In this document: positions 33,211 to 42,900 of the stretch, in pieces | How the letters are laid out: every line of letters starts with the position of its first letter | Numbering within the stretch: position 1 is the stretch's first letter | NCBI GenBank assembly: GCA_002189035.1 | Contig: NEEC01000011.1 | Coordinates: forward strand, 2,418,001 to 2,482,000 | Reading direction: 5' to 3' | Origin: Utricularia gibba | Lineage: Eukaryota; Streptophyta; Magnoliopsida; Lamiales; Lentibulariaceae | DNA: 64,000 nucleotides | Made by a program: the position numbers and the translations under genes | The notes under the pieces: model-generated | What the model was told of the DNA's origin: nothing | Databases searched by the model: none | The model's input: the letters and a program-made list of their open reading frames with translations, nothing else

Positions 33211-33799
33211 TTAATACGGGAGCTCCCCGATGTAGTTCCCCGGCGGGAAGTAGTTGCAGGTCACGAACATCCAGCCGTTGAGGCATCTGGCTTTGGCGCA
33301 TCCCACGCTCTGGGTCGTGTTCCACACCACCTGGGTGTAATGCAGGCACTCCCCTGAGGCCATACACGCCGTCGGGTTCCCAAGGAAGGCCCTCCTCTCG
33401 TCGATCCACAGCGCCACCGCCTCCTTCGCGGTCATGCCCCACGACCCGGCCGCGAGATTTTCCCCGTAGGGCCCCTCGGAATGCAGCATCTCGCAGTCGG
33501 CGGCTCGCTTCGCGGCGTACTCCCGGGCGAACTCCGCCAGGGTGGCGTTCCATACCAGCGGTGGGACGTGGACCAGTCCGCGGGCGAGGTTGTGGACGGC
33601 CATGAAGGACGCGATGGCGTTGCGGCGGCGCCTGCCGTAGGGGAGGGGGTCCAGGGATAGGATCTGCGGGTGGGGGTGTGGGTGGCCTTGACCCCGGCCC
33701 GACGACGAAGGCTCCGGTGGTGTTCCGGGATTGTTGGGCGGCGGCGTGTGAGATGAGGGAGAAGGCCAAGAACAAGGAGAGCTTGGCGGAACAATCCAT
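33211..33799 (-). CDS. PR-1-like secreted CAP-domain protein; frame broken once
   Basis: Pathogenesis-related protein 1 family (CAP fold; family members bind sterols and some release defence peptides). Single exon. The likely start at 33799 opens a signal peptide (MDCSAKLSLFLAFSLISHAA) and a Pro-rich spacer ('RPPTPPPADPIPGPPPL'). The CAP domain lies in another frame: 'NAIASFMAVHNLARGLVHVP', 'SEGPYGENLAAGSWG', 'GECLHYTQVVWNTTQ' and 'MFVTCNYFPPGNYIGELPY'. The C-terminal Pro-Tyr end is typical. The length 33799-33211 has one base too many (or two too few) for one frame; the switch is between about 33620 and 33710, in C/G-rich DNA. With its own ATG the CAP frame has no signal peptide, so a frameshift or sequence error is likeliest. 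Confidence 0.82.
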
Positions 33800-33888
33800 T
33801 GTTCTAGTGGCCAGGGACACACAATGGAGAGGAATTGGAGGGAGCTTTAAATGCAGAAATGGAGGGTGGAGCTGGACACACACACATA

Positions 33889-33898
33889 CTATAAATAG
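33889..33898 (-). promoter_or_regulatory. Possible TATA box of the CAP gene
   Basis: The minus strand reads CTATTTATAG about 90 bp upstream of the ATG at 33799. Spacing fits a TATA box with a leader of about 60 nt. Confidence 0.4.
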
Positions 33899-34028
33899 AC
33901 TTTGATTAATATAAATGTTTAATATGAAGTTTAGAAAGCAAGTATAAATGAGGGCATTTTATTTGGGAATAAACGTGGGGATTACAAGACAAAGAAAACA
34001 AAATGAGTGAAGGCGTTGGGTTTCAGCT

Positions 34029-35390
34029 TCAGGCACAATTCTCACAGCCTGAAGAGAGCTTCTTCTTCTTCCTTCTTTGGACCCAATCGCACACGACGAC
34101 CTTCTCCAGGTTTCCCACGCGCTGACTGAGCGCGTTCAACATGCGAGCCTGCGCTTCATTTCTCTCGCACAACTGCTCCACCATCTTTAGCATCTTCACG
34201 TTCTCCTCCGCCATTCGCTTCAGCAGCAACTCCCTGGCATCGTTGCTTTCTCTTTCCTCCGATGCATCGGGAACGGAGACGTCCCCGGCCTCTGCCGTCG
34301 GGGCTGCTCCTCCTTCCCTGTGCGAGTCGCTAACTTCCCTCGTCTTTGCATCGAGATCTTCCATTGACGATTCATCATGATCAGTTGTATCATCGTTTTC
34401 GCGTATGATGCCAGCGGATCCATTTCCAGTCCCCGGCGTTGTTGCATCCATTGGCGATTCCTGATGATCAATCGCATCCTCTATTATTGACGCTTCATTG
34501 CACGATATAACCGCCGATTCAGGTTCGGTTCCCGGTGCAATCTCATCGTCGGTAACCTCCAAATCCACCGCCGGCGTTGCATCTATTGGCGATTCATGAT
34601 AGTCCTCCACAGCCGCTTCGATGCACGACACACACCCTCGGCCATTTTCAGAAATGGCTGCAGCATGTTCAAGGACGGCTGATCCAAGTTCAATCCCCGG
34701 AGCAACATCACCGCCATTAAACTCCGAGTCCAACGCCACCGTTGCATCTATTGACGATTCATGACGGTCATCCATTGACGTTTCAGTGCACGACATCGGC
34801 TCTTCGGCATTTTCACAAACTGCAGCGCGTGCAACGACGGCGGATGCAGGTTCAGTTCCCTGCAAAGCAATCTCCGAGTCCACCGCAATCTCGCCGCCTT
34901 TAACCTCCGAATCCACTGAAGCCAATGAATCGATCCTCTCCTGCAAAGCAATCGCCTTCCGAATCACAGCCTTCCTCAGAACACGGACGCCGGAATCCAT
35001 TCCGCTAATCGAATCCAGCTTCAGTAGCACAGACATCAGAGTTTCATTCATCCTCACCCTCTCCTTCCAATCCTTCAAATCCATCACCTTAATTCTCTCC
35101 TCAACCGCCTCAATTTCAGATTCCATCTCCCGAATCTTTTTCACACACTTCCTAACCCTAAATCCCCTGTAAACCTTCTGAATCCTCGACGCAAATACCG
35201 ATCTGTCCACTTCCTCCTCCGACCTGACGAAACGCACTGGAATTTGAACAACTTTGGGCGTCGCGTGATGCGTCGGGCGACGATATCGGTAAAAAGGATC
35301 GCTTCCTCCAATCGCCTCCGGCCGCCGTGATGAGTTCTCAAAAAGCCTACCGTCCATCTTAGCAAAGATACAATGCAAGAGCTGCTCCAA
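34029..35390 (-). CDS. BAG-family co-chaperone regulator with IQ motif and acidic repeats
   Basis: Plant BAG proteins bind Hsp70 through the BAG domain, and several bind calmodulin through an adjacent IQ motif. Single exon of 453 residues; a second Met at residue 12 (MDGRLFENSSRRPEA) may be the true start. Seen in order are 'VVQIPVRFVRSEEEVDRS', the IQ motif 'ASRIQKVYRGFRVRKCVKKI' (about residues 67-86), and a BAG-like three-helix segment ('ETLMSVLLKLDSISGMDSGV', 'RKAVIRKAIALQERIDSL'). A long acidic region of about 200 residues with four imperfect repeats based on 'HESxIDAT...APGxExxSAV' follows. It ends in a coiled coil ('RNEAQARMLNALSQRVGNLE') and a basic 'RRKKKK'. It resembles AtBAG5 at the N-terminus but is twice as long. 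Subcellular site is uncertain. Confidence 0.8.
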   Translation of the reverse strand: MEQLLHCIFAKMDGRLFENSSRRPEAIGGSDPFYRYRRPTHHATPKVVQIPVRFVRSEEEVDRSVFASRIQKVYRGFRVRKCVKKIREMESEIEAVEERIKVMDLKDWKERVRMNETLMSVLLKLDSISGMDSGVRVLRKAVIRKAIALQERIDSLASVDSEVKGGEIAVDSEIALQGTEPASAVVARAAVCENAEEPMSCTETSMDDRHESSIDATVALDSEFNGGDVAPGIELGSAVLEHAAAISENGRGCVSCIEAAVEDYHESPIDATPAVDLEVTDDEIAPGTEPESAVISCNEASIIEDAIDHQESPMDATTPGTGNGSAGIIRENDDTTDHDESSMEDLDAKTREVSDSHREGGAAPTAEAGDVSVPDASEERESNDARELLLKRMAEENVKMLKMVEQLCERNEAQARMLNALSQRVGNLEKVVVCDWVQRRKKKKLSSGCENCA

Positions 35391-35834
35391 AACGTGGAGA
35401 TATTTCCCGACGGAGTGAATTGCATATCTCGGGGGTATTTAGCGAACAACGCCGAAGGCTGATCGGAGGCTCTGGAGAATTCCAGAGAAGGACAGATACT
35501 TCTCCGGAATGCTCACCAGAAAAATCCCGAAGATTCTACCACGTGTTCGATGACGTGATTAAGATTCTTTAACTGGGCTGGTCTGGGCCGTTCTGGGCCT
35601 ACCTTTCGAAGCTCATTATATTGGAAGCCCACAACGTTTCTTTTTCTCTATTAAATAAATAAAAAAACTCCAAAGAAAAAGAGAGTCTTGGACGCCACAA
35701 ACAACGGATACATTAACAAAGGCTCAGAAATTTCCAATGTCATCTTTGACATTGCGTAGCTGCAATTTCTTGAGCCATAAAATTGCATATTTATCCGTTT
35801 CAGGCGCCACTTCCGAGCGTAGTGGAGTGTATCC
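35391..35834. promoter_or_regulatory. Shared upstream region of BAG and peroxisomal MDH genes
   Basis: Divergent pair, 444 bp between starts. CACGTG lies at 35540-35545, and TGGGCT/TGGGCC site II motifs at 35574-35579, 35584-35589 and 35594-35599, plus an inverse AGCCCA near 35627. No gene lies inside. Confidence 0.5.
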
Positions 35835-37780
35835 ATGGACCCCAACCATCGTCTTGCGAGACTTTCAGCTCATCTCCATCCCCATAATTCCCAGGTTCTC
35901 ATTTTGATCCATTGCATAAGCAGTTTTGTTTTGTATCTTCTCGTTGTTTCTGGTGAAAAAATGTTCCATGGGTTGTTTTCATTTGATAGAGCATGGGGGA
36001 GAATCTCGTTTTGAGACGGGGAGACTGCAGGGCGAAAGGGGCGCGCCTGGGTTCAAAGTGGCGATTTTGGGTGCTGCGGGAGGTATTGGTCAACCTCTCG
36101 CGATGCTGATGAAGATAAACCCATTGGTTTCTGTTCTTCATCTCTATGATGTTGTTAATACACCTGGTGTTACGGCTGATATTAGTCATATCGATTCCTC
36201 TGCAGTTGTAAGTGGAATTTTTTTATATCTACGCACTTGGTATTTGAATTGGCGATAATGGTTGTGAAAGTGAGTGGATTGATGTATTGTGTTGATTTAG
36301 GTAAGGGGATTTCTGGGGCCTCAACAATTAGAGAATGCTTTGACAGGAATGGACCTTGTGATCATTCCGGCCGGAATTCCACGGAAGCCGGGAATGACAA
36401 GGGATGATCTTTTTAACATCAATGCTGGAATTGTGAAAACTCTTTGTGAAGGAATAGCAAAGTCCTGCCCTAATGCTATTGTAAATCTCATTAGCAATCC
36501 AGTGAACTCCACAGTTCCAATTGCAGCTGAGGTATTCAAGAATGCAGGAACTTATGATCCAAAGAAGCTTTTGGAGTAACTATGCTTGATGTTGTTCGTG
36601 CCAATACATTCGTGGTATGGTACAGACACCTGTCTTGATTTCATTTTCTGCATCTGGATCATGTGGGTAAATCTGATCTCCGAGAATCACCTGAAAGGCA
36701 AACATACCCGAACATGTGATGAAATTTTTATGTATATTTTGAAGTAAATTGTAGATTCTTTTTCTCTGTAGGCTGAAGTCTTGGGACTTGACCCTAGAGA
36801 GGTTGATGTACCTGTGGTTGGTGGTCATGCTGGAGTTACAATTTTGCCTCTCCTATCACAAGTATTCACCAGATCAACAAAGGAGCTTTTAAAAATTATG
36901 TACAAGCGGTGATCACCTTGCTTTTCTTGGTTCGCAGGTAAAGCCACCCAGTTCCTTTACACAGGAGGAGATTGAATTCCTTACAAAGCGAATTCAGGAT
37001 GGTGGAACAGAAGTAGTTCAGGTATGAGCCAAGCCACTCATTTATTTCTGAACTTGCTTGGTTCTCTTTGTCTTTTTACCACAAAAATGGTCAACAATAC
37101 GCATCGAACTTTAGTATTTCTCAAAAAAATGAAAAAAATCAACCAGATGAATCGTACAGCATTTCTAACTTTTAGTTGAAGTTTAAGAAAGATTGGGAAA
37201 AATTGATTCATGAAGTTGGAAATGTACCTATTCTTGCAGGCCAAAGCAGGAGCTGGCTCAGCAACTTTGTCAATGGTCAGCAATCTAACTAATTGATTCG
37301 CAACGTCTTGCACTAAGATTTCACTGTCAAAAGTGTGCACATCTCGAACTTTCAGGCATATGCTGCTGTAAAATTTGCTGATGCTTGTCTCCGTGGCTTG
37401 AGGGGAGATGCGGGTGTAGTCGAGTGTGCCTTTGTTGCTTCTCAAGTAGTAAATCCACCATTTTTTTTTTCAAGATTTCTCATGCACAATTTTACTCAGC
37501 CCTTGTTCCTCAGCCGCGTTCCTTCCTTTTCACCTGCAACAGGTCACAGAACTTCCATTTTTTGCTTCCAAAGTCCGACTCGGGCGTGGGGGTGCAGAGG
37601 AGGTGTATCAGCTCGGTCCGCTGAATGAGTACGAGAGGTATGAATGGCAGTGGTAAAGCATTACAATTTCAGTCACCTTGCAATAATTCTCGAATGATCT
37701 CTTTAAGGGTGGGGTTGGAGAAGGCAAAGAAGGAACTAGAAGGGAGTATTCAGAAGGGAGTTTCCTTCATCAGGAAATGA
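35835..37780 (+). CDS. PMDH: Peroxisomal (glyoxysomal) NAD-malate dehydrogenase; frame broken twice
   Basis: Interconverts malate and oxaloacetate with NAD in peroxisomes, regenerating NAD for beta-oxidation and serving the glyoxylate cycle. Exons: 35835-35894, 35990-36207, 36301-36614, 36772-36861, 36938-37021, 37240-37275, 37356-37445, 37543-37637, 37708-37780; intact length about 353. Exon 1 carries the PTS2 nonapeptide RLARLSAHL. The NAD-binding loop is '[19 protein letters not shown]'. '[16 protein letters not shown]' holds the catalytic His, and '[18 protein letters not shown]' is conserved. The frame breaks at a GGGG run (36038-36041, before APGFKV) and at 'cttttggagtaac' (36573-36574, before [13 protein letters not shown]). 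Each fits loss of one G. All nine exons otherwise join in phase, and coding conservation is high, arguing against an old pseudogene. Confidence 0.88.
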
Positions 37781-38575
37781 TGATGAATTCAGTGAGCTTT
37801 GAATCCCAGTTTCAGTCTATTCTATGTTCCAGCGTTGTATAAATAAATACTTGGATCCATAAATCATGTGAAGAAGAAAAAGCTTGATCCCATCAAAAGA
37901 GGACAAGAAGGTTAAAACTGATAAAGCTAGAAATTTGAAACTATTAGGTGCAGCCACCTTGCACATTATTCCATCTCAGTTCTAATGTATTATAATCGAA
38001 TCAGCTTCACTGGTACCTGGCAAAACCATCGATATGTCACCAACGTCTACTCGATGTAGCGTTCTCTCAGAGAACATTATGCATCCATTCACCATGAATC
38101 CAGTAAAAAAAAACCTCTAGTTTTACCACTAGGGAGCATCCTGGAAGAGTTGCAAAGAACTTTGAGAGGTGGGATTCGAATGCTGGGCGTAGCAGAGAGG
38201 CTGAGAAGCCCCTTAGTTATTGCATGCCTGAAGAAGCAGAAGCTCCTCTCTTTGCGGTTGATTCCTGGAAATCTGCAACAATCAGTGAACCGTCTGGGAA
38301 GGTTAACTGCATTATTTGGCAAACTAGGGAATTAATCATGTCTGATTAAAAATAAGCTGTATGAATAATGACCCACTCCCTTGATCATGGACTGCCTACG
38401 AGCTGCCGAAATGTAGCTGATGCGATAATGCCCACCAACCTCTTGACTCTTACAAGCTGCATCAGCGGCATTCAAAACCAGCTAGGGCTTGCATGAGAAG
38501 TAACGCCACTCCACTTCATCTATATAAGGCACCACTCCCTCGTTCCTCCACTCCACCACACACCCCACTGCGAAA
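37781..38575. other. Intergenic region, MDH 3' end to promoter of the Pro/Tyr-rich gene
   Basis: Mixed composition with short random frames on both strands; none has a recognisable feature. A tRNA-like 'gggattcgaatg' at about 38170 has no supporting cloverleaf. The last 60 bp form the core promoter of the next gene. Confidence 0.45.
38520..38528 (+). promoter_or_regulatory. TATA box of the Pro/Tyr-rich secreted protein gene
   Basis: CTATATAAG, 48 bp before the start codon at 38576, a near-consensus plant TATA box. It implies a 5' leader of only about 20-25 nt. Confidence 0.7.
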
Positions 38576-39031
38576 ATGGCTTCCCACTCCGTGCTCCTAA
38601 CCCTTCTCCTCATCGCCTTGTCGATATCCGTCTCGGCCGCCACCGATCGCCTCACCCCAGTGCTCTCTCGCCATCCACCCGCGACGGATCCCGATTCGCG
38701 AAACAACGACAGGTCCGACAATCCCTCGACGACCGAACCTGGGGCCATCGACCCCGGCACTGCGTATCCTGGCACCGCATACCCCGGCGCCGGAACGGCG
38801 TACCCGTACGGAGTTTACCAAGGGGGCGGATACCCCGGATCGGTTTACCCGGGTTATGGATATGGAACACCATCAGTGTATCCTTTTTCAGCGTATCCTC
38901 CGTACTATCTCCCGCCATATTACCAAGGTCCGAATACGGGTTACTATCCGCCCGTTTACCCCGGAGGTAATTATCCCAACACTCGCCCCTACCATATCTA
39001 TCCTGCACCGGAGATCCCCACCGTTCCTTGA
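38576..39031 (+). CDS. Small secreted Pro/Tyr/Gly-rich protein, probably cell wall
   Basis: A 151-residue single-exon frame, not assigned to a known family. Residues 1-21 (MASHSVLLTLLLIALSISVS) are a clear signal peptide. The mature part begins with a polar stretch ('RHPPATDPDSRNNDRSDNPS') and then low-complexity 'GTAYPG', 'YPGSVYPGYGYG', 'YPPYYLPPYYQGPNTGYYPP' and ends 'YPAPEIPTVP'. Tyr and Pro dominate, with no Cys and no SPPPP extensin motif. A strong TATA box close upstream supports a real gene. Tyr-rich wall proteins can be cross-linked by peroxidase, but that function is inference. It could also be a species-specific glue or epidermal protein. Confidence 0.75.
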   Translation: MASHSVLLTLLLIALSISVSAATDRLTPVLSRHPPATDPDSRNNDRSDNPSTTEPGAIDPGTAYPGTAYPGAGTAYPYGVYQGGGYPGSVYPGYGYGTPSVYPFSAYPPYYLPPYYQGPNTGYYPPVYPGGNYPNTRPYHIYPAPEIPTVP

Positions 39032-39318
39032 AGACTTGATATGAAATGAAGCGCTGTGTCATCGGTCACGTGTTTTTGTGTGTTGCTTGTCATGTGGTAG
39101 TTCACATGTAATGTCGATTAGAATAAAGTTGTGGTGTGTTAAGGTGATTGATTAGGTTTTAAAACCCTTCATTTGTAACATTTCATTTTTTACTGATAAA
39201 AAAAAGGTAATCAGGATTTTTCATGAATGATATTAATCTAAAAAATTAATTAATCATTTTATATTAAAAATGACATCAAATTGATAATAATAATTTTAAA
39301 ATTTATAATGTATATACA

Positions 39319-39365
<47 letters not shown>

Positions 39366-39824
39366 CTTACAAAAAGGTCGAAAATTAAATATATGTATAT
39401 ATATATATATTGATTTTGTATAAAAATATTAAATTAAATGTAAAAAATTATAAATTTGAATTGAATTAGATTTAATATCGAAATCAATTCTGAATTTTAA
39501 AACATTGTATCAAAATTATTTTATTTAAATGGAATGTTCAGTATCTAATTTTCATATTTTTATTTCTGAAATTTTCATTTGGAATCAGAATAAATAATTG
39601 CATTAATTTTTATTGTAATATAATTATTTAAAATATCTCCAATCACCTGGATAGAAGTATTGCATTACGCAGGCTGATAGGGGTAAAACCGGGAAAAGAA
39701 AAAGTACTTTATTGTATAATTATTCCGATGCAAAACAAAAACGCGGGAAAACAACGAAACTTCCCATTCTCAAATCTGTAACACTCCGGCAGTGTAATTT
39801 GGAGATCCGCCGTGAGAGAGATCG
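39032..39824. other. AT-rich intergenic region, no gene seen
   Basis: It contains the 3' end of the Pro/Tyr-rich gene (with a CACGTG at 39067-39072), then very AT-rich DNA from 39190 to 39640 including TA microsatellites, then the ORC4 upstream region. No coding frame or RNA gene is supported. Confidence 0.5.
39323..39364. repeat. (TA)n microsatellite
   Basis: About 21 uninterrupted TA units, with a second shorter TA run at about 39390-39410. It could form a cruciform and is a probable length polymorphism. Confidence 0.9.
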
Positions 39825-42582
39825 ATGGGCGCGGAACACGCGGCGGAGGAGGCCAAAAGGCTACTGAGAACCAGGATTATGGATCCTTCTTTCGTGTTTT
39901 CCTTTTTCTCGCGAAACTCTAATTCCAACTACAGGTTCATTGCTCGTCCCCTCTGTTTAGTTGGTTAAATTGTTTGTCGTCTGTTCGAAAGTTAGCGATA
40001 CGAGTATTTCTTGGACTGTAATTGATGAAATTGAAAGCGGGTTTCTAAATTCTAATACCTCCGGTCTTTTTCCTCCCTATCAGCAATTTGAAGTACATTA
40101 TATCAAGTTCAGTAACGGAAGCATGTAACAACTCAGCTTTGCTTCTGGGTCCTAGGGGCTGCGGGAAAACAGCGGTTTGCATTATGTTTTTTACGTTTTT
40201 TTTTATACGGGTATGATATTTCAGGTATAAAGCTAAACTAATTCAATGTGGAATTTTTCTCGTGTTAGATCTTGGAGCTCGTCCTTGAAGAACTAATGAG
40301 AGAACATCCCGGCATGATTTCTGTTGTATGTGTTATCAACTCTTACGCTCCACCTAAAGACACCCTTTTGAGGGTAGGGGGTGTAATGGATTACTTGCTG
40401 ATTTTTTTTTAGGTTAAGCTCAACGGGCTTCTCCATGGTGACAGCAAATGTGCAATGAAGGTAATTTTGGCCTTTCAAAATATCATATGCGTTTCGTGAA
40501 TATCTTTTGAGGTATCTACCCATTAATCTGCAGGAGATTGCCAGGCAATTGTGTGTCGAGTATGAATTGGTCTTTTCGAGGATGGTAACACTAACCTATC
40601 TGATGTTGGTGAATATAGTTGGATCTTGCCAAGCTGCTAAAAAATTATATTTCTATATGGCAGGCATCATATGAGGACAACTCAACATTTTTGATATCCA
40701 TGTTGCGGTAAATTCTTATGGCATTAGCTTCCATACTCCTTTAATCTCCACATCGCTTGTTTTTCAATAGATTCTAACCTTTTTCCTTTTATCTAGAGAA
40801 TGTGGTCTAGCTCATAAAACGCTAGTTTTTGTCCTTGATGAATTTGACCTTTTCACACAGGTAATGTTATCTAATGAAGAAATCCCTGAAAGTATATTCG
40901 GCATTTTTCCGTTCATTTCTTGTTCGGTGTTCATCCAGAACTTTTAATTTACAGGGAAAGCAACAACTGCTTTATAACTTGCTTGATGCACTTCAGTCTC
41001 TTACATCTGAAGCTGTCGTTGTTGGAGTTAGTTGCCGACTGGTATGTTGTCATTTCGGCCAAGTTATCTAGCCGTATCTCATATTGATTCTGTTTTACTT
41101 TTGTGTTTCGCCTCAAATAAGTGTTGACTTAACGTTGTCGCAAGCAGTTCTAAGTCTGTAGATGGTGGATTTTCTCTCTCCCTAAATACAGGATGCTGAT
41201 CAGCTTCTGGAGAAACGTGTGGCGTCTCGTTTTTCACACCGGAAGTTGTTGTTTCTTCATCCGTTAAGTGAGGATCTGCAAAGGTGCATTTTTCTTTTTC
41301 TTCTTCAGAACGCAATTAACCTACCTAGGCAATTTACTATGCTTGTGTTTTGTGCTAATATGCAGACTTACAAAGCACATACTGCAGTTGTCAACGGACT
41401 CTGGGCTTCCAAATGATTATGTTGCTGCATTCAATACAAGACTTTATGTATCCTTGTAATATGATATTAACCTCACAATGGTTAGTTTGCTTCATAGTAA
41501 GGTATTCCAATACTGGAGCTATCCTGTCCTTAAAAGACGAACTTCAATGCTTGATCTTTTTTATATCGTCCATTGAGGATATCTTAACACAGTTCACAGA
41601 AGCTTCTGGCAGACGAAAAGTTCAAAGGTATCATTGATACACTAACATATGTTGATGCAACCATCAGCCATCTGTTGAAATTTCTGTGAGTTCATCTACT
41701 TTTTTAGAAGTAAACAATTTGATGCAAGTATTTAGTGCTTATTATTTTGCTTAATCCCTTCAATGTACATTGAGGTTCTGCGCTGTTATTCTTCTGGACT
41801 CGAAAGCAGGCATTCTGTCACTTGAGATCTTTAAAACTGCACTCCAAATGGTGCAGAGACAGCCAAAGCTGGAGTGTTTGAAAGGTCTCTATTTTTAAAC
41901 CTAATTTCCATAAAATCTTGAAGCATGTATCTGGCCTGAACTGAATATCTGCTCTGCAGATTGCTCCATACTGGAGCTTTACATTCTGGTTTGCATAAAG
42001 AGGATGGAGGCTAAAGAGCAGAGTACATGCAATTTCAACTCTGTAATGAAAGGTGTGCTCCCTTTTCTTTTGTTGTCGATGATCTCTCCTTTAATCAACA
42101 AAAAGTTGCCATAGAACGACAAAAGAGCTTGATGCAGTGTCAAGTCAGAATGCAATGAACCTATTTCCATTTATCTCTTATCTACAGAGTACAAAAGCAT
42201 ACATGATACCTTCCAGACATCAGACTACTATGCACGAAACGTCTGCTTAAGGGTGAGTAAGCACTCATACTCGGATACTTGTAACTTGCATCGATAACTG
42301 AACTTCATCTGTTGCCTTCAGGCATTCCAGCATCTTCTCGACCGGCATCTGCTATCCTTTGAGGATGGCAAAGGGTACGGCCAATCAACGGAGTTTCGCC
42401 CGGTGAAGCTGCTAGTATCATGGCCGGAACTTCACTTAGCCCTGAAATCTCATCGCTCTTGTCCAGTGAGTCAACTAACTTCCCCTTAACAAGATCTCAC
42501 ATTGCTATATGAAAATTACATGAAACTTGATGATTCATTGCAGACGATCTTACGCAAACTGATGATGGATCGTGAAGGCTGA
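39825..42582 (+). CDS. ORC4: Origin recognition complex subunit 4
   Basis: AAA+ subunit of ORC, which marks replication origins and loads MCM helicase. Sixteen exons: 39825-39934, 40084-40174, 40269-40325, 40413-40460, 40534-40584, 40664-40707, 40797-40860, 40955-41041, 41192-41283, 41366-41447, 41600-41685, 41775-41884, 41960-42052, 42188-42252, 42322-42465, 42544-42582. They join in phase to about 420 residues, matching the usual plant length of about 417. Walker A is 'LLLGPRGCGKTA'; Walker B is 'TLVFVLDEFDLFTQ'. Later landmarks are 'VVVGVSCRLDADQLLEKRVA', 'SRFSHRKLLFLHPLSEDLQR' and the winged-helix end 'STEFRPVKLLVSWPELHLAL'. No damage seen. Confidence 0.92.
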
Positions 42583-42900
42583 AGATTCTTCTTGTTTAAG
42601 GTGGGAGCTTGCTGTTTAAGCAACGATCCATGAGTCGACCTGAACAAGCTATGTCATACCTATAATGAGAGAAATTGAGATTACAGTTTGGGTGGAACCT
42701 GTAATTATCGAAGAGTTTGGGTGAAAATGCAATTTGAAAAACTACTAACTTTATCGGAAAAGGGTTCAGGTGATATGAATTTGTAGACGGGATGTGGTAA
42801 AAGGAATTCGATGAATATTTTAATTGTGAACATCAGGATCCATGGCATCAGGTTTCCCGGCAACGTTATCTTAGGTGGAGGTTGTCCGTCGGCGAAAACC
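42583..42900. other. ORC4 3' end and upstream region of the DUF3054 gene
   Basis: The two genes run in tandem, 318 bp apart. A frame continues upstream of 42901 into 42811 but lacks transit-peptide character, so I start the next gene at 42901. Nothing else is recognisable. Confidence 0.45.

Noticed and set aside
38160-38190. tRNA-like T-loop 'gggattcgaatg'
   Set aside because: No acceptor stem, D-loop or anticodon arm can be placed around it on either strand.
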